Shown here in pieces: positions 1 through 13,077 of a DNA stretch of 64,000 nt (positions are counted from its first letter, which is position 1; each line of letters begins with the position of its first letter). The stretch is from Clitoria ternatea (Eukaryota > Streptophyta > Magnoliopsida > Fabales > Fabaceae), in NCBI GenBank assembly GCA_037962975.1, contig CM075675.1:49646501-49710500 (forward strand), read 5' to 3'. Under the pieces are notes generated by a model. It worked only from the letters and a program-made list of their open reading frames with translations. It did no database searches and was not told the origin of the DNA. The position numbers and the translations under genes were made by a program.

Positions 1-660
1 ATACATGCCCAAATAGTTTTGTATCAATATTTATAATTTTTAGTAAACAGTAGTCTGATTAAGTCCTTCGAAAACACTTTGGCCTGAAGTGGCTTTGGAA
101 AGAATACTTGAGTTAGAGTCAGAAGTGACTCATGAAAGAATATTTGGGTCTGCCCCAGGAGTGGGTGCTTGCAAAAGAATACTAGGAAGCACGAGTTGTG
201 CTTAAGTCAGGAGTGGATGGATTCAAGAATACTTGGAAGCACGAGTTGTGCTTAAGTCAGGAGTGGCTGTATTCAAGAATACTCGAAAGCACGAACTGTG
301 CTTAAGCCAGAAGTGGCTAGAGTCAATAATACTCATAAGCTCGGACTGGGATGCTTATGTAAATGATTTTTACATAGTGGAAATCCTTCAAATTTGAAGG
401 TACTAGATGTAGTCTCCAAGTTGGAAGTGAACTAGTATAAATTGCTTGGGTATTATCTCTTACTCTTTACTATCAAAAGTCTGGTGTTTTATTATTGTTA
501 TACTCAATAGTAAAAGTCTAGCAAAATTACGCTCGCTCAATCAAAGTATTACGCTCTCCGTATAAGCAAAAGTATGGTCCGCTGTGCAAAACACAATTAC
601 GCTTAAATATCACTTTTTAGTTTGAAAAAGTAAACAGACTTATTCAACCTCCTTCTAAGT
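1..660 (-). repeat. ~2 kb interspersed repeat, partial copy (family R)
   Basis: This is the reverse complement of the repeat seen again at 13078-19780 (interrupted) and 21706-23740. Shared landmarks are the AAGCACGAGTTGTGCTTAAG box, the 'agacccctctggattcctatgag' region and the terminal box 'acttaggagggggttgaataag', which here reads outward at about 630-660. Between about 170 and 370 a ~52 bp unit (a 'gaatact' box followed by 'aagcacgagttgtgcttaag') is repeated about four times. The copy continues beyond the left edge of the window. No coding capacity is visible. The element class is unknown; the complete copies end in GTTATCAACA, which would fit an LTR. Confidence 0.6.
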
Positions 661-689
661 AAGTATTGAAAGATAAAATAAATTTTACT

Positions 690-889
690 ATATTTGAAGA
701 TAGTGATGGCGTAAATACATTCCGTGCTTTTAACCCAACCCAAGCTGAGGAAACTTATTCAATGGTTACTGCTAACCGCTTTTGGTCCCAAATCTTTGGG
801 GTTGCTTTTTCCAATAAACGTTGGTTACATTTCTTTATGTTATTTGTACCAGTAACTGGTTTATGGATGAGTGCTCTTGGCGTAGAACT
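690..889 (+). pseudogene. psbD: Organelle-derived psbD fragment (photosystem II D2 protein)
   Basis: The translation matches a central-to-C-terminal stretch of the chloroplast D2 protein, including FRAFNPTQAEETYSM, NRFWSQIFGVAFSNKRW and LFVPVTGLWMSALGV. I recognise this from family knowledge. Only about 66 of roughly 350 residues are present, with two apparent substitutions near the left end (GDGA to SDGV). The match stops abruptly after ALGV and is followed by unrelated sequence. There is no start codon context, so this is a non-functional nuclear insertion. It could have come directly from plastid DNA or via plastid DNA carried in the mitochondrial genome. Confidence 0.9.
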
Positions 890-1684
890 GTCCCAAGGGT
901 AGCACCTTAAAGGCGTACCGACGGGGCAGCAAAGAGCGAAACAGGGGGAGCTAGTGCTTCACGGGTGTGGAGCACAAGCGTAGCTCAGCCACTCGAATTT
1001 TCGATATTTCTTTTTATTTCTCATCAAACGAATGGCATCTTCTTCTAGAAATCCTAGCTAATTTATGATTCATTAAAGAATGTTAAAAGGAGTACTCTAA
1101 TATTATAAAAAAAATAAGATAGTCAATGATTAACATCAAAAGAGTACCAGAAAGAGACTATCATTATTAAAAACACATGTAAATAGTGAAGACGCCAACA
1201 TGAATTAATTATATTAAAAGTGAGTGGTAAATATAGTACTGATAATTTAAAATATAATACAATGACATGCTCAATATTATCAAGAATATTAAAAATAATT
1301 AATTGATAGTTAAATTATTTAGATTTTTAAAAAATAATGATATTAGTGTCTTTGATATTAGTAAAGATCTCCCATTTTTAATTTGTTAGTTTAGATCGTA
1401 AACTTATCAAACACTTTATTATTTCTTAATATTAATAAAAAATAAATGTTTAATAAATTATACTTTATAAAAATAAAAATAAAAAACAATAAAACTTTAC
1501 ATTGTTGGAAAGACCCAAAGGAGTAGTGTTTAAAGAGAGATGAAAAAAAAAAGTAAAAGATTTGACAGGTGATAAATAGAAGAAGTGGTAGAAAGTAAAA
1601 AACTTTCAAATAGTGTATGAATATAACTATTGAATGTATAACCCTAGCACTTCCAATCCAAAAAAAAATTGTCAAGCAATACCT
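890..1684. other. Gene-free stretch, downstream of the CRK gene
   Basis: Positions 890-990 are GC-richer than what follows and could belong to the organellar insertion: they join the psbD fragment directly and differ from plastid psbD. From about 1010 the sequence is AT-rich with homopolymer runs. It contains the 3' flank of the minus-strand kinase gene. Open frames here are short and low-complexity, and I see no gene. Confidence 0.5.
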
Positions 1685-4600
1685 CTACCTAGGTAAAATA
1701 TTTGATACTGTTACTTCATTAACAGAAGGATCCTTGGAAGCTTTTGATGTTGATTCTTCTTCCTTGGCCTTTCTTCCAACAGAAAATGCAGGATGATTAG
1801 GATTGGGCAGGGCTATTGTGTCACTTGCTAGCATGACAACTACTGTGGACATGGTTGGTCTATCCACTGCATCTTCCTGCACACACAACAAACCAATGTG
1901 TATGCACTTCATAACTTCATTGGCTTTGTATGTCTTTTCCAGTATTGGATCTAACAATTCCAAAATTTTTCCTTCAGACCAAAGTCTCCAACTCTGCATG
2001 CAATTGCAAATATGAAAATGTTTAGAAATTCATGCTCAAGATGTGTCTTCAATTATGTTTTTTGAACATCAGCTAGAAGTTGTCTCCTTTGATTTTGATG
2101 AGTATTTTTTATGTGTCTATACCAAAAAGATAAAAAGTGGGAGATATGGGTAATTGTTTATGGTGTGAGGTTAAACATATTTTAGTTCTCTAAGTTCTAA
2201 TGCATAATTGAGTTTATTTTATATTGCATTTGGTCTCTATGTTCTAAAAATAGGAAATTAGTCCCTGAGATATTCCATTCTCTGTAATTTGTAGTCTTCC
2301 TCATCTTTTGAGATCTTTCTTTGTACTGTTTAGAGTGGTCAAACTGTTACTATTTCTTTGAGTGTGTTACAAAAGTTGCGAGGGGAGATCTTTTTAGTTT
2401 CCCAATCTTCTTTAGCATCTCAACCTTCTCAGCTTCGATCAACTGAAAACCATCCTCCCACATAGACATACTCCATCTACTCACTCCAAAAACTTGCTTG
2501 GCCAAACAAAGTAAAGAAAGACCTCTGAGAAGAACGCAAACTACACAGAATGCATGATCACGGGACTGAATCATCCTACTTTTGGAACATAAAGACCAAA
2601 TGCAATGAAAAATAAACATAGGAATTAAACTCAACTATATGCTAAAACTTAGGACCTAAAATATATTTAGCTCGTTTTTTATGTTGAAATGATGGAGATG
2701 ATATTACTTTTGTAGTTTCTTAATGATATGATATCAGAAAAACTCACATATACTAGAAGACTTTGACCATGTTCTGCAAGATAGAATCCACTATTCCTTT
2801 TCCCACAAATGATTTCTAACAAAAGAACACCAAAGCTGAAAACATCAGATTTCACTGAGTATAACCCTTCCATAGCATATTCTGGAGCCATGTATCCACT
2901 GTCAAAGTTGAAAGAACATTCCAAGTTTGTCAAAGTAGCAAATTTGTGCAAATAATTAATGCTATTGTGTCATGATAAGAAAGAGTTGCCACTAATACAT
3001 ACTAGGTGCCCATAACTCTTTTTGTATTTTCCTGGCTCTGGCCTTTTTCAAATGTCCTTGCCAATCCAAAATCTGATATCTTTGGATTCATTTCTTGATC
3101 CAAAAGAACATTGCTGGCTTTTAGATCTCTATGGATTACTCTAAGTCTAGAGTCTTCATGAAGGTATAGAAGTCCTTTAGCTATTCCATTGATAATGCTC
3201 AGTCGAAGCTTCCAATCTAGTTGCTTTCTTTTTTTCTCATCTGACATGCAAGTGACAGAGGAAAGGTCTGTTAATATGTGGAGCAAAAAAGAAATAAAAA
3301 CTTTTACATGGAACTTGTGTTATAGAAGCTTTTATTTTTGTTGAGCTTCTATCCAAGAAATCTCATTAAATATGAAAATTAAATTTAACTTCCAAAATGC
3401 CAAATGTGCCTGTAGTAATATTTACACATGGTTCTGTGAAAAGTATAGAAAGAATTGTCACTTGTAGAAAAGTCACCAAGCAACTTTCTAAAGATATTAT
3501 TTTTTTATATGTATTATCTGTATACCAAATATATTCTTATTAAGTATATTTACAAGACAACTAACTTTTTGTAAAAATAAAATAAAATTAAGAGTATTTT
3601 AATGAAATACATTAAATATTTGATATTATTAATAAAAATAACTACTTTTAACTAATATTCTTAATTGGTGTGAAATCAGTTTTTGTTTCTTATATTAAAA
3701 ATTAGAGGGAGTATATGGCAACATACCATTCTTACTACTAATCTACAGACTTGAATAATAAACAAACTTGAACAATAAAAGAAAAAAAATGAAAAAAAAA
3801 GTGAAGGCATCAAGTTTACTCAAAACATACTGAAAAGGTGAGAGTCAAGGCTAGAATTTGGCATGTACTCATATACAAGCAGCTTTTCATTTTCCTCAAT
3901 GCAGCAACCCAAGAGTCTCACTAGGTTCCTATGTTGCAGTTTAGCTATGAAGATTACTTCATTCTTGAACTCCTCTAAGCCTTGACCAGATGCTTTAGAG
4001 AGTCTTTTGACAGCAACCTCTGTTCCATCCTCTAAATTACCCTGAAAGAAAATGTTGAAAAGAATGAAAATTAAGAACAAATGAGCAAGGCCACACTAAA
4101 AGTCAATGCAAAATTGTAATTGTACATATAACATAGCTTGCAACATGCACATTCAAAATTCAATGACACCTTGTAAACAGGACCAAATCCACCTTCTCCT
4201 AGTTTACACAACTCTGAAAAGTTATTAGTGCTCTGACAAATCCAAATCAAAGGGATTGTTGGAAGGTCTGCATTCAATGTATCCTCCCTCTGGGCATTAC
4301 CATGAAAAGATAGAGGAGTGGTCTCTGGCAGCAGTCCATCTACCAAAGAAACTTGTGAGTTTGTGCTTTTCATTATCTCCATAAGTGAGTATATGAAGTG
4401 CATATTTGAAAACATAATGCACCAATTCATAATAATGTTATTATGAACTGAAACATCGTGTTTCCGAACATGCATCAAATGAGTTCAGAAAACTTTGAAC
4501 ATGGGTGTATGCAATTATACCTTTATTTGGTAGATACCACCTCCACAAGTAGTAGATACAGAAACTTAGTAAAACTAGTGCTACCAACACACTCACTATG

Positions 4601-7600
4601 GAGATGATCAATGTTTTTGACTTACTTGTACCTCCCTGGTTGGCTGCAAGTGAAATAATAGCAATGGTGAACGCGTCACATTAACTTCTTTTCTCTTATA
4701 TATGCCAAATGCATTTCTATATACAGATCATATAACTTAAGCAAGTCCCAATTCGCCAAAATGACAGGGTATGTATCTCTTGTTTGTTGTATGCATACTT
4801 CAGGCTTTGCAATTTCCTTGTTCCATGTTTTTGTGCATCAATTCATTTGGATTATGTGCAATTTATGCTGTTGGAACATAAATTGGGACATGGTTTTACT
4901 AGTTGCTGGCAAGAGTTGTCAAGTGGCCTCAATATTAAGGTTGTGTAGGGTGTCAACTGGATATGGGTAGATAAATTTTAAGTTAGTTTATAATGGACGA
5001 TTAAAAAATAATTTATTAATTTATTGATAATTCATAAAAATGCATAAAATTCAATTCATTCATAATCTATTTAATTTAATATACTTAAAAAATATTATAT
5101 TTAATTTAAATAATTCCAACTCATATGTTTATCATTTTTACAAAGTCATCTAGCTTGTTTTAACAACAGAACTTGCCCAAAGATAATCAAGCAGATGTCA
5201 CTTAAAACAACTATCAGTTGGTAAAATTGTGCTGTCACAATTTTGACCCGGGTGTGTGATAAAGGATCCAAGTCATCTATTTGAAAATATGTTATAATAA
5301 AAAATTTTATCTAATAATTGTAGTATTATTTTGGTAAATTGCATTAAAAATATGAGAAAAATAAAAAATGATCAGCCACGCAATAAAAAAAAACTTATAA
5401 TTTATGACATTTTGAATAATGTATAGTTTATTATAAAGCTTATTAAAATATAATTGTTTGGTAAAACTAGCTTAAATTTTATTAAATGACTTTAAATGAT
5501 ATATGTGAAAAATAAAAAATTATCATTAAAAAATTAAAAATAATAACTAAACAATTAATTAAGAAATTTATAACTTTTGAAAAGTTATAAATTACCTTAA
5601 ATAACTTTTCAAAAGTTGAATGTAACTTTTTAAAAGTTATAAACTTTTCATTTGTAATATTTATCAAACAACTCTAATAATTCTTAAAAAAATATAACCT
5701 CAAAAAGTTATAAACCGTTTCAGACACTTAATTTATTCATCCCTCCAATAGATCAGAAGATCATGAATTAATGGACGATTCGTTACCATGCATTAGTTAT
5801 AATAACTTGAAATCCATCTATTAATAAAATGCTCAGTGATTCCACATATAAAAGAGAGGTTGTATGTTAAGAGATTCAATATTTTATAAATAAGATATGA
5901 TTAATAATGTGATACTAATGTTTTTCAAATATAAATAGACCTGAAAGACAAATTTTCTAATCTAAAAAGTCTTCAAACCCAAAAAAGAAAAGCAGGCTTT
6001 ACTTATCTTAGGGAGCTAAGTTCTTCACTTCTGGCCCACGCACAAATTAAATACCACGCCACGCAGCATGATGATATGTTCCAATGTCAAAACTCAAAAG
6101 TGTATGTTCAAAACACTTGAAAAAAACTACTCCACTCAATACGTCTCCGGCTGAACCGCTTCAATTACTTAAAGAATTTTTATTTTTTAGATAAGACTAT
6201 TTCATTATTATTGTTATTAAAATTAGACTCGTTAAACTATAAATAGATTAGATAATTAGTTTCTTTGTTATTGTTAATTTAATCAATAGTTTAATCACTT
6301 GTTTAATCATGATTCACTTAAATTGACCCTTAAAAAAATCCCTCATATGATGATGACAAATAATGCACGGGTTTTTATTCTTATTTATTTAAACCAAACA
6401 AACAAAATTCAACAACTACTTTATCAATTTACAATTGGCTTAAATATGTATTTATTCTTATAAATATAGCTAATTTAAGTTTTAGCCACTCAAAAATATT
6501 TCCATTAATTGTAGTCCTTAAAAATTTAAAAACTTTAGAAAATGGTTCTTATGTATAACCATATATTAAAGACCTGCCAAATATATACATGTTATATCAA
6601 CAATCATGCGAATGTGGTATATGATGTGGCAAATTATCATTGTATGGTTATGGGAATCATTTTTTTAAAATTTCAAAATTTATAAAAAAATTAATAAAAA
6701 TATTTTTAGAGACTTAAAACTAAAATTAGCTATATTCATGAGTATTAAAGTCATACTTAACTCATTTACAATTTGGCCACTCGAGTCAAGTGGTCAATGC
6801 AGAGGGCAAGGTGAGATGAAGAAAATCAAATCTTAGCAGAAAAGTTGAATAGTTGAAGGGTCTTACTAATAATCAATTTCCTTAGCTGCTGACAAAGGAA
6901 CTAATAACAGAAGATTTTGATAAAAAAAAAAAAACCATGTTTTATAGGAGTGCAATGGTAATCAGGATAGGAGTACATTAATGATAATTTTTAATAAGAA
7001 CAAATTTGTTTTTATATTCCTAACCAATTTTCTTTGAATATTGATTTGCATTTTCTAATTAATATATACCACATATATGTACCTGGACTAGGCAAAGGAG
7101 AAGATGTTTGATTAGCAAGCTGGTAGAACATAAAATTATCATACTTTATGAGACAACTTGGAGCCAAAATCTGCCATCCTTGCTTTGTCCCACAACATTG
7201 AGGAACTTTTTCTATCATAGCCTCCAAACACTGGCTGCACTGATCATTAGTAAGGTCCCTACTGCACTGAACCAATCCATACCTTTCTTCGGAATCACTC
7301 AATTTGAACTCTCCCATTGCAAACAAGTTGTTGGTCTCCACAGTGGCTTTTCTTCTCAAATTTTGCATATAATTCTCAGATTCCTGAAGCTCCTCTGGAT
7401 CAGTGGTGTTTTTGGTCGTCACATTATGCCATGAAGGACTTATGGTAAGGTTCCCAATAAAGTCGCGGTTCGAGTACCTGAGAATGCAGTAGTTGTACCA
7501 TATCACAGCGGAGGTTCGGTTAGGACACCGGCTAAGGATGTCTGAGGCTGCAGTGGAGACACAGAACTGGCAGAAAAATGATGTGACATCACCTCTACAA

Positions 7601-7878
7601 TCATAGAGGCCATAGACTGCATCAACTGTGCCAGTTCCTGTGGTGGTGTGGTTGTATCCTTTGCTTGTTGCAGCATTAGAGTTGAGCCATGTGAGGGTGT
7701 TCTGAAGGTTGGTTTGGAATATTGGGGTCAGGGCTTGTGCTGTTGAGTTCTGGCAGTCATCACCAACATAGTTTGGGGATTGTGCACTTGCCGTGGGGAA
7801 CAGGGTCATGAAAACAAGAAAGTTAATTAGGATAGTAGTAGTGATTGCTTTTGTTCCCAATCTGAGTTTTGTTGCCAT
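1685..7878 (-). CDS. Cysteine-rich receptor-like protein kinase (CRK, DUF26 type), 7 exons
   Basis: Plasma-membrane receptor-like kinase; the CRK family acts in stress, redox and immune signalling, with the ligand mostly unknown. Exons (minus strand): 7878-7083, 4643-4521, 4351-4170, 4041-3831, 3240-3003, 2898-2748, 1993-1685. All introns are GT/AG and phases agree, giving 669 aa, normal for the family. Signal peptide about residues 1-32. Two Gnk2/DUF26 CX8CX2C motifs lie at C94/C103/C106 and C205/C214/C217. A transmembrane helix spans about 276-298. The kinase domain has the glycine loop LGEGGFGPVYK (357-367, ending at an exon junction), K379 in AVKRL, HRDLKASN (D476), DFG (D494) and MAPEYAMEG. 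No stop or frameshift is seen, so it looks functional. The exon 3 acceptor (4351) was chosen because it alone keeps phase; it is the least certain junction. Intron 1 is 2.4 kb and AT-rich. Related S-domain kinases lack DUF26. Confidence 0.93.
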
Positions 7879-7959
7879 TGTGACTAATGAAATGATTCTC
7901 TTAGGAATATGTTACAGGACAATTCAAGGCCCCAGAATGTGTTATAGGAACTTAGGAAT

Positions 7960-8152
7960 TTTTAATATATATATACTATATCTGAATTTGAGTCCGACAA
8001 AGTTTTTTCAACCATTATTTGATAAATTTGTATTTTTTGATATTCAATTTTGAAAGTTTAGATTAGGATATTAAATTAGAATAGCTCTCTATGAACTGAT
8101 ATGCTTGTCTGGTGTATAACTTAGATATTAATTCAATGTATTGAAGTCAATT
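7960..8152 (-). promoter_or_regulatory. Candidate promoter of the CRK gene
   Basis: A TATA-like AT alternation lies at about 7964-7976, some 90 bp upstream of the kinase start codon on the minus strand. A TTGAC core (W-box, bound by WRKY factors) occurs in antisense form at 8146-8150. Position and composition fit a core promoter. W-boxes are common in stress-induced CRK promoters, but one short core is weak evidence. Confidence 0.35.
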
Positions 8153-8582
8153 GTCCAGAAATTGAGGTAACCGAAGAAAGCACCATTTTGAATTGAAAAT
8201 TAAGCAGTTGAAGAAGCCGGCCAGTGATATAATTGCTCGTGTTTGTCTAAGGCGTTAGACTATTAATAACTTGAAGTGGATGAATGAATCTGCCTTTGAT
8301 TTCTTTTGAAATCTTATTGATAGCAGAAATTTTATATATACTTCATTTTACTTCGTACATCATGTTTCATATTAAGATATAGCATAAAGTTAAGATGACG
8401 TATGCTTTAGTTGAAATTTTGAGATTTATGTTGGTGAACTTTTATGTCTGGTTTAGGCCAGGATTTTGTATATTGTTTAGATATTACAATTTTAGTAATT
8501 TTAAAATTTTTACGGAATTATAATATAATTAAAAGTGAATAATTTAAAATTTTACTAAAAAAAAGAAAAATCTAAATTATTC

Positions 8583-9660
8583 TTTCCATCATCGTCAATG
8601 TCACTCTCACCATTGTAACTGTTGCTACCATCACCACCACCTCTCGTCACCGCTTATTACTATCTCTACCACTATTACTGATCCGGTCTGGATACCGGCC
8701 CCCATTCTTGTGACTTCGGACTGAGCTCATATAAGGAAATCCGGTGTCCTGGTTCAACGTTACCACACCGGATATCCGCTGTCTGGCCGTCCGTCCTCAC
8801 CTCACGATGACATTATTTATTTTCTCCATAACGGTTCTATATTCATTTTTACAGGACATTTATATAACTGTTGGCTTTTCAATCACAGCAAGAGAAGAGC
8901 CCCTGATAACTTATCAACGAAGACACTGTTTGTAGCAAAATACGTCACATCAATGGCTTCAGAAAGTAAGTGGGTGTGTCAGCAGATTATGCGGAAAAGG
9001 TGATTATCCTCTCCTCTTCCTAGAGGATCGTACTCTGATAATTGACCTACCCTCCTGACACATTCTGAAAGTTGAGCCACCCTGATTGACACAATATACA
9101 CGCTATCAGAACTAAGGGACCCACCTGTATCCAACGACTCATTTTCTCACGTACAACTATAAGTAGCATATTTCAACACACATGCATGGTATCGTTGTTC
9201 TAACTTACATTCTACTACTATTTCGCTTGAGTATTCACTGAGTTCATACACTCTTCTAACTTGAGCGTCGGAGAATCTTCGCAGGTGGCACCACCTTTCG
9301 CCCCCCTACAACGCGAAACGTTGGTGTGAAGGATCTCCAGGACAACAAGACCGGCCTCTCCCACTGAGAGACCGGATTAATACATCGGTTTCTCACAGTT
9401 CCGGTGTGCAAACCCTAAAAACACCTGCATTCTTGTGGCTGGTCCCACACCGGATCCTAGACCCCGGTCCAGACCAGTTCAATTACTGTCACCGTTACTA
9501 TCACCATTACTACAATTATCATCGCTAGAATTGCCCATATCATTGTCGCCATTATCCCCACCATCATTATCGTTATTATTGTCGTCACCTGCACCATCAC
9601 TCTCTCATCACCACCACCACCACCACAATCTTCACCCATATCACTATTGCACCATAATCG
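8583..9660. repeat. Imperfect ACC/ATC-rich simple sequence, split by a solo LTR
   Basis: 8583-8678 and 9482-9660 are imperfect runs of CACCAT, CATCACC and ACTATT-like triplets. Together they form one simple-sequence tract interrupted by the insertion at 8679-9481. Histidine- or serine-rich frames across it reflect composition, not genes. Confidence 0.7.
8679..9481 (+). mobile_element. Solo LTR, 803 bp, with perfect 5 bp TSD
   Basis: Begins TGATCCGGTCTGG and ends GGTCCAGACCAGTTCA, the canonical TG...CA. It is flanked by ATTAC at 8674-8678 and ATTAC at 9482-9486, a perfect 5 bp duplication. There is no internal region or second LTR, so this is a solo LTR left by LTR-LTR recombination. A possible TATA motif (ACTATAAGTAG) occurs near 9158-9168. 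The terminal ~150 bp resembles a segment inside the gag-only retrotransposon at about 47470-47650. The strand is inferred from the possible TATA position only. Confidence 0.85.
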
Positions 9661-10032
9661 TCATTTTTAAATACTTAATCTAAACAAGTGATTTTTAAAA
9701 TGAAATAATTTAAATTACTTCATCTAAATAAATAATTTTAACAATAATAGAAATTAAATTTCTTGAAATTTTCAAATACTTCATCCAAATGTATTATAGA
9801 TGGAGCATGCTTCAGATGTATAGAATGATCCAAATATATGTGCTTGGAACTTCTACTAAAGGAAGTAGTTAAAAAACAGGGATGGGAAGTGAACTTGAAC
9901 CCATGAGCACCAACCCTCACCTAATTCGACTTTGACAATAACGAGTTTTGGAGTATGACCAGGGGTCTTGGCAAGCTATCCACTTCCTATTGTAGTACTT
10001 ATTAAAATCGAGTGTCATTCCACTAGGGGTTG
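9661..10032. other. Gene-free stretch
   Basis: AT-rich, no conserved coding frame. The part from about 9900 to 10032 may be the 5' internal start of the adjoining minus-strand LTR element; I could not confirm a primer-binding site. Confidence 0.3.
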
Positions 10033-11346
10033 ATGAATTTAGAATTTTTCATTTAAAATTGTAACTGGCGAGACAATAAATTGATGTTCATGGTTGTATT
10101 GCATGAAAATATAGTTGCCAAAGCTAATGACAACAATAAAATAAGAAATTATAATGATTGGAACCAAATAAAGAGAAGCTGGGATTGAATTTCCTCTATC
10201 TCCCTTTGTCGTGCCTTGGATATACATATATAAATGGTATTCTAAGCTATTAATTTTGACGCAACAATCAAAATTCATTCATATCAATTCCTCGACTATG
10301 AAATCCATAAGAAAACTCCTAAAATGTTGATTCCTCAATCATTTTAAGGACTTTTCCAGCATTACAATCAGTTGTTTAAAGCGTTTGATACATCAGAAGT
10401 TATTCCTAACAACCAAGTGTATCGAGTATTTCATTCAAATCAGTTTTCAAGAATTATTTTCCAATAACTCAAGAAAAAACTAGATCAAAAACCTATTTAT
10501 CCAATAGAGTCAAGCATTAAACACATAATGGAATATCAAAATCAATAGAACGAAATACCATATATATAAATATAGAGCTAAAGTACGACAGGCTCAAGTC
10601 GATTACATTCAATCCCAAAAGAGTTTTAGTTACACATGGTAGCCATTACACAGTAAGAAAGTAAGGAAAATGAGAAGAAAAAGTGTCCACAGCCTTCTAT
10701 GTCAAATCTTAAAAAGGTTGGGAATGTCATTTTTGTTTTTCAAAAGCAACTTATTTCCAATCTACGCATTAAATCCTTATATATTAGCAATATCGCTTGA
10801 GCGAGCTGAGCCTCACTCAAGCGAGACAACTTTCTTCAAGTTAAAGGAGCCTTTTTCCACTTAAGCGAGATTGAACCTCTATCCTCTGCCTTGATTTCAC
10901 TTGAGCGGGCTAAGTCTCGCTTAAGCGAGTCAGCAACTTGAAGTCTCTGCTTTTTTTCGCTTGAGCAAGCTGAGCCTCGCTCAAGTGAGTAATCATTCTT
11001 CATTCTCTGGCTTGTTTTCGCTTAAACGCACAACCCCTCACTCAAGCGAGTTAAATTCCATTACTTTCTGTTTTGTTTTCGCTTGAGTGAGTGAATCCAT
11101 GCTCAAGCGAATTTCTCCAGGCTTTATCAATTTTTGGCCATTTCATACTTCTTTCTCCATTTTCCCTCTTTTTCCTACAAAATACACAAAATTACTGGGA
11201 TTAATGACCATTAAACTCACAAGACTTAGGCATGCTCATTCATTTTCAAAAATTACTGTTTTATTATAAAAGTATCATCCAAACGAGCAAAAAGTTAATA
11301 AAACTGTCCAATTAACATATAAAATTCATGCACAATGGACACTTAT
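10033..11346 (-). mobile_element. Probable LTR of a Tat/Athila-like Ty3/gypsy element
   Basis: Read on the minus strand, a purine-rich tract (GGTTGGGGAGA) at about 11349-11361 is followed by TGATAAGTGTCCATTG, a start I associate with Tat/Athila/Ogre-type LTRs in plants. The LTR would run down to about 10033, where the minus strand ends ...TTCATCA; that end is a guess. No TSD was established. The LTR contains the cluster of CTCGCTTGAGCGAG-like palindromes at 10795-11110. Confidence 0.45.
10795..11110. repeat. Cluster of near-palindromic CTCGCTYRAGCGAG motifs
   Basis: At least eight copies of cgcttgagcgag / cgcttaagcgag / cgctcaagcga occur, usually in pairs about 15-30 bp apart, with pairs about 70 bp apart (examples at 10795, 10824, 10861, 10900, 10920, 10958, 10979). 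Arms CTCGCT and AGCGAG are complementary. The same motif recurs in other elements of this window at 45229, 49274, 52127 and 59634. Confidence 0.85.
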
Positions 11347-13077
11347 CAACTCTCCCCAACCTAGAATCTTGCTTGCCTTCAAGTAAAGAATCCTTAAGCA
11401 ACAAGGTCAAAACGAGTTGTTCAAAATCACTCACACTGATCAAGACAAAGAAACAACCTTTATACAAGCTACCCATATTTACAAACATATAGTGCCTTCA
11501 AAGTTAAATCAAGTTGGATGAAAATACACTTAGTGAACAAGCAAACCAAAGCAACAAAAAACTGTAAGGACAAGGAATCCTCTCAATCTTTCACAGGTGA
11601 GTGTTTCACTTTAATTATCATTGATCATGCCCAAATTAAAATTGTCTAGCTGTCACAAAAATAGCATGGATCAAAAGGTCTTCAAAAGGTTGTTACAGGG
11701 CCAAGGTTTCTAAAGAATCATTGGTTTTTCTAGAATTCAAAGGTGCACACTATAGTGAAAAAGAGCACAAGTGTAATTTTCACATCATCATTTACTAACA
11801 TGCATGTCAATACTCTAGAAGCAACCTTATTTACATAATTCTTTCTTTCATTTTCTTTTCATGCCCTCAATTTTTTTCTCTTTTAATGGGCATTTATTTT
11901 TATTTTTATTTTCTATTTATAACCAGGATGTCGCACTAATTATTGCAACCTTTCTTTTAACCAACCATCAACCCTGTTATATCACATACACCTATGCTTT
12001 TTTCCTTTACAACATGCAAAAAGGTAGGAAATATTTATAAATACATTAGGTAAGAGGTTAAGGTGATATGAACAAATTACTTTTCAAGCTCAAAGGGTTT
12101 ATGAACAAAAAGGGATACTATTATATATAGGTTGGCTATTTGGCTCTAGACAATTCCTAAACTACACAAAATTACCTTAATCATCTCCATACCCATTTAT
12201 GCGATGCAATATGACAGAAGTAGGCAATAATAACTGGAACATGAATCAATGAAACTCTCAGTGTTTAAACACATTCCCTCATCTCACCTGGCTAATTAGG
12301 CTTGATTCCTTAATCCAAACAGTAACACAGTTCAATTATCTAACATGTTTATTAACATGTACAAATATCCTAGCTTTCATCAAACTTTAAATTCAACCAC
12401 AGTGTATTTATTTTCAAAAAAAAATCCAGCTAATTTTTGCCTTGAACATATTTTTGATTTATTCACAACTAGTAATGCCTGTTACTAACCAAAAAATCTT
12501 GCTTCTTCAAGTTATTTACAAATCATGTCAAAAAGATTTCCTTAACTTATCTATATAAAAACATAAAATCATATAACATCATATCAAAACTAAATACTAA
12601 CACGGAATTTCAAAATAACGTGGTATAAATAATGAAAAATCCCAAAATGTCAAACACTGTACAAGTAGTATCAAGTATAAACTAAATAACCATACTCCAT
12701 GAGCATAAAAAGTTTAACGCGGAACAAAAATAAACAGAAACCAAAATAAGCTAAAATTGTCTATGAAAGCAGTAAAGTGTTGAAAATAAACTAAAACTAA
12801 AAAAAATCTAAAACAAGGGAGTTAACCAACAATAATATAAAATTTCTCGGCTCAAACTAAATGGCTTTTCATGGATACATAAAATTTCATTTTATTTTTA
12901 AAAATCTAATTTATACATCTTTTCTCATTTTTTTATTCGATGTAATTCATAAAATAAGAAAAAACAAGACAAGTAAACATCAAAGAGCCCAAAAATACAC
13001 AGGCCACGCGAGAACATGATCTATATGGCATCAGCGATCCCTATTCACCAAGGCCATTAACCACTCTGATGGTTCAG
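11347..13077 (-). mobile_element. Non-coding internal region of the Tat/Athila-like element
   Basis: AT-rich sequence next to the putative polypurine tract. No long open frame on either strand and no recognisable gag or pol. The adjoining 3' end signature at 11340-11400 suggests a 3' internal untranslated region, as found in Tat-type elements. The right limit is where the ~2 kb repeat begins (about 13078). The assignment rests on context only. Confidence 0.35.

Noticed and set aside
2350..2634. 94-codon minus-strand frame between kinase exons
   Set aside because: It lies in intron 6 of the CRK gene; no kinase similarity, and the exons join in phase without it.
9435..9683. 82-codon frame ending in a His run
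   Set aside because: It bridges the LTR end and a CACCAT simple-sequence tract; composition artefact.
10795..11110. CRISPR-like array of repeats and spacers
   Set aside because: Repeats are short, variable, irregularly spaced and near-palindromic, and lie in a plant LTR; no cas genes and a eukaryotic context.
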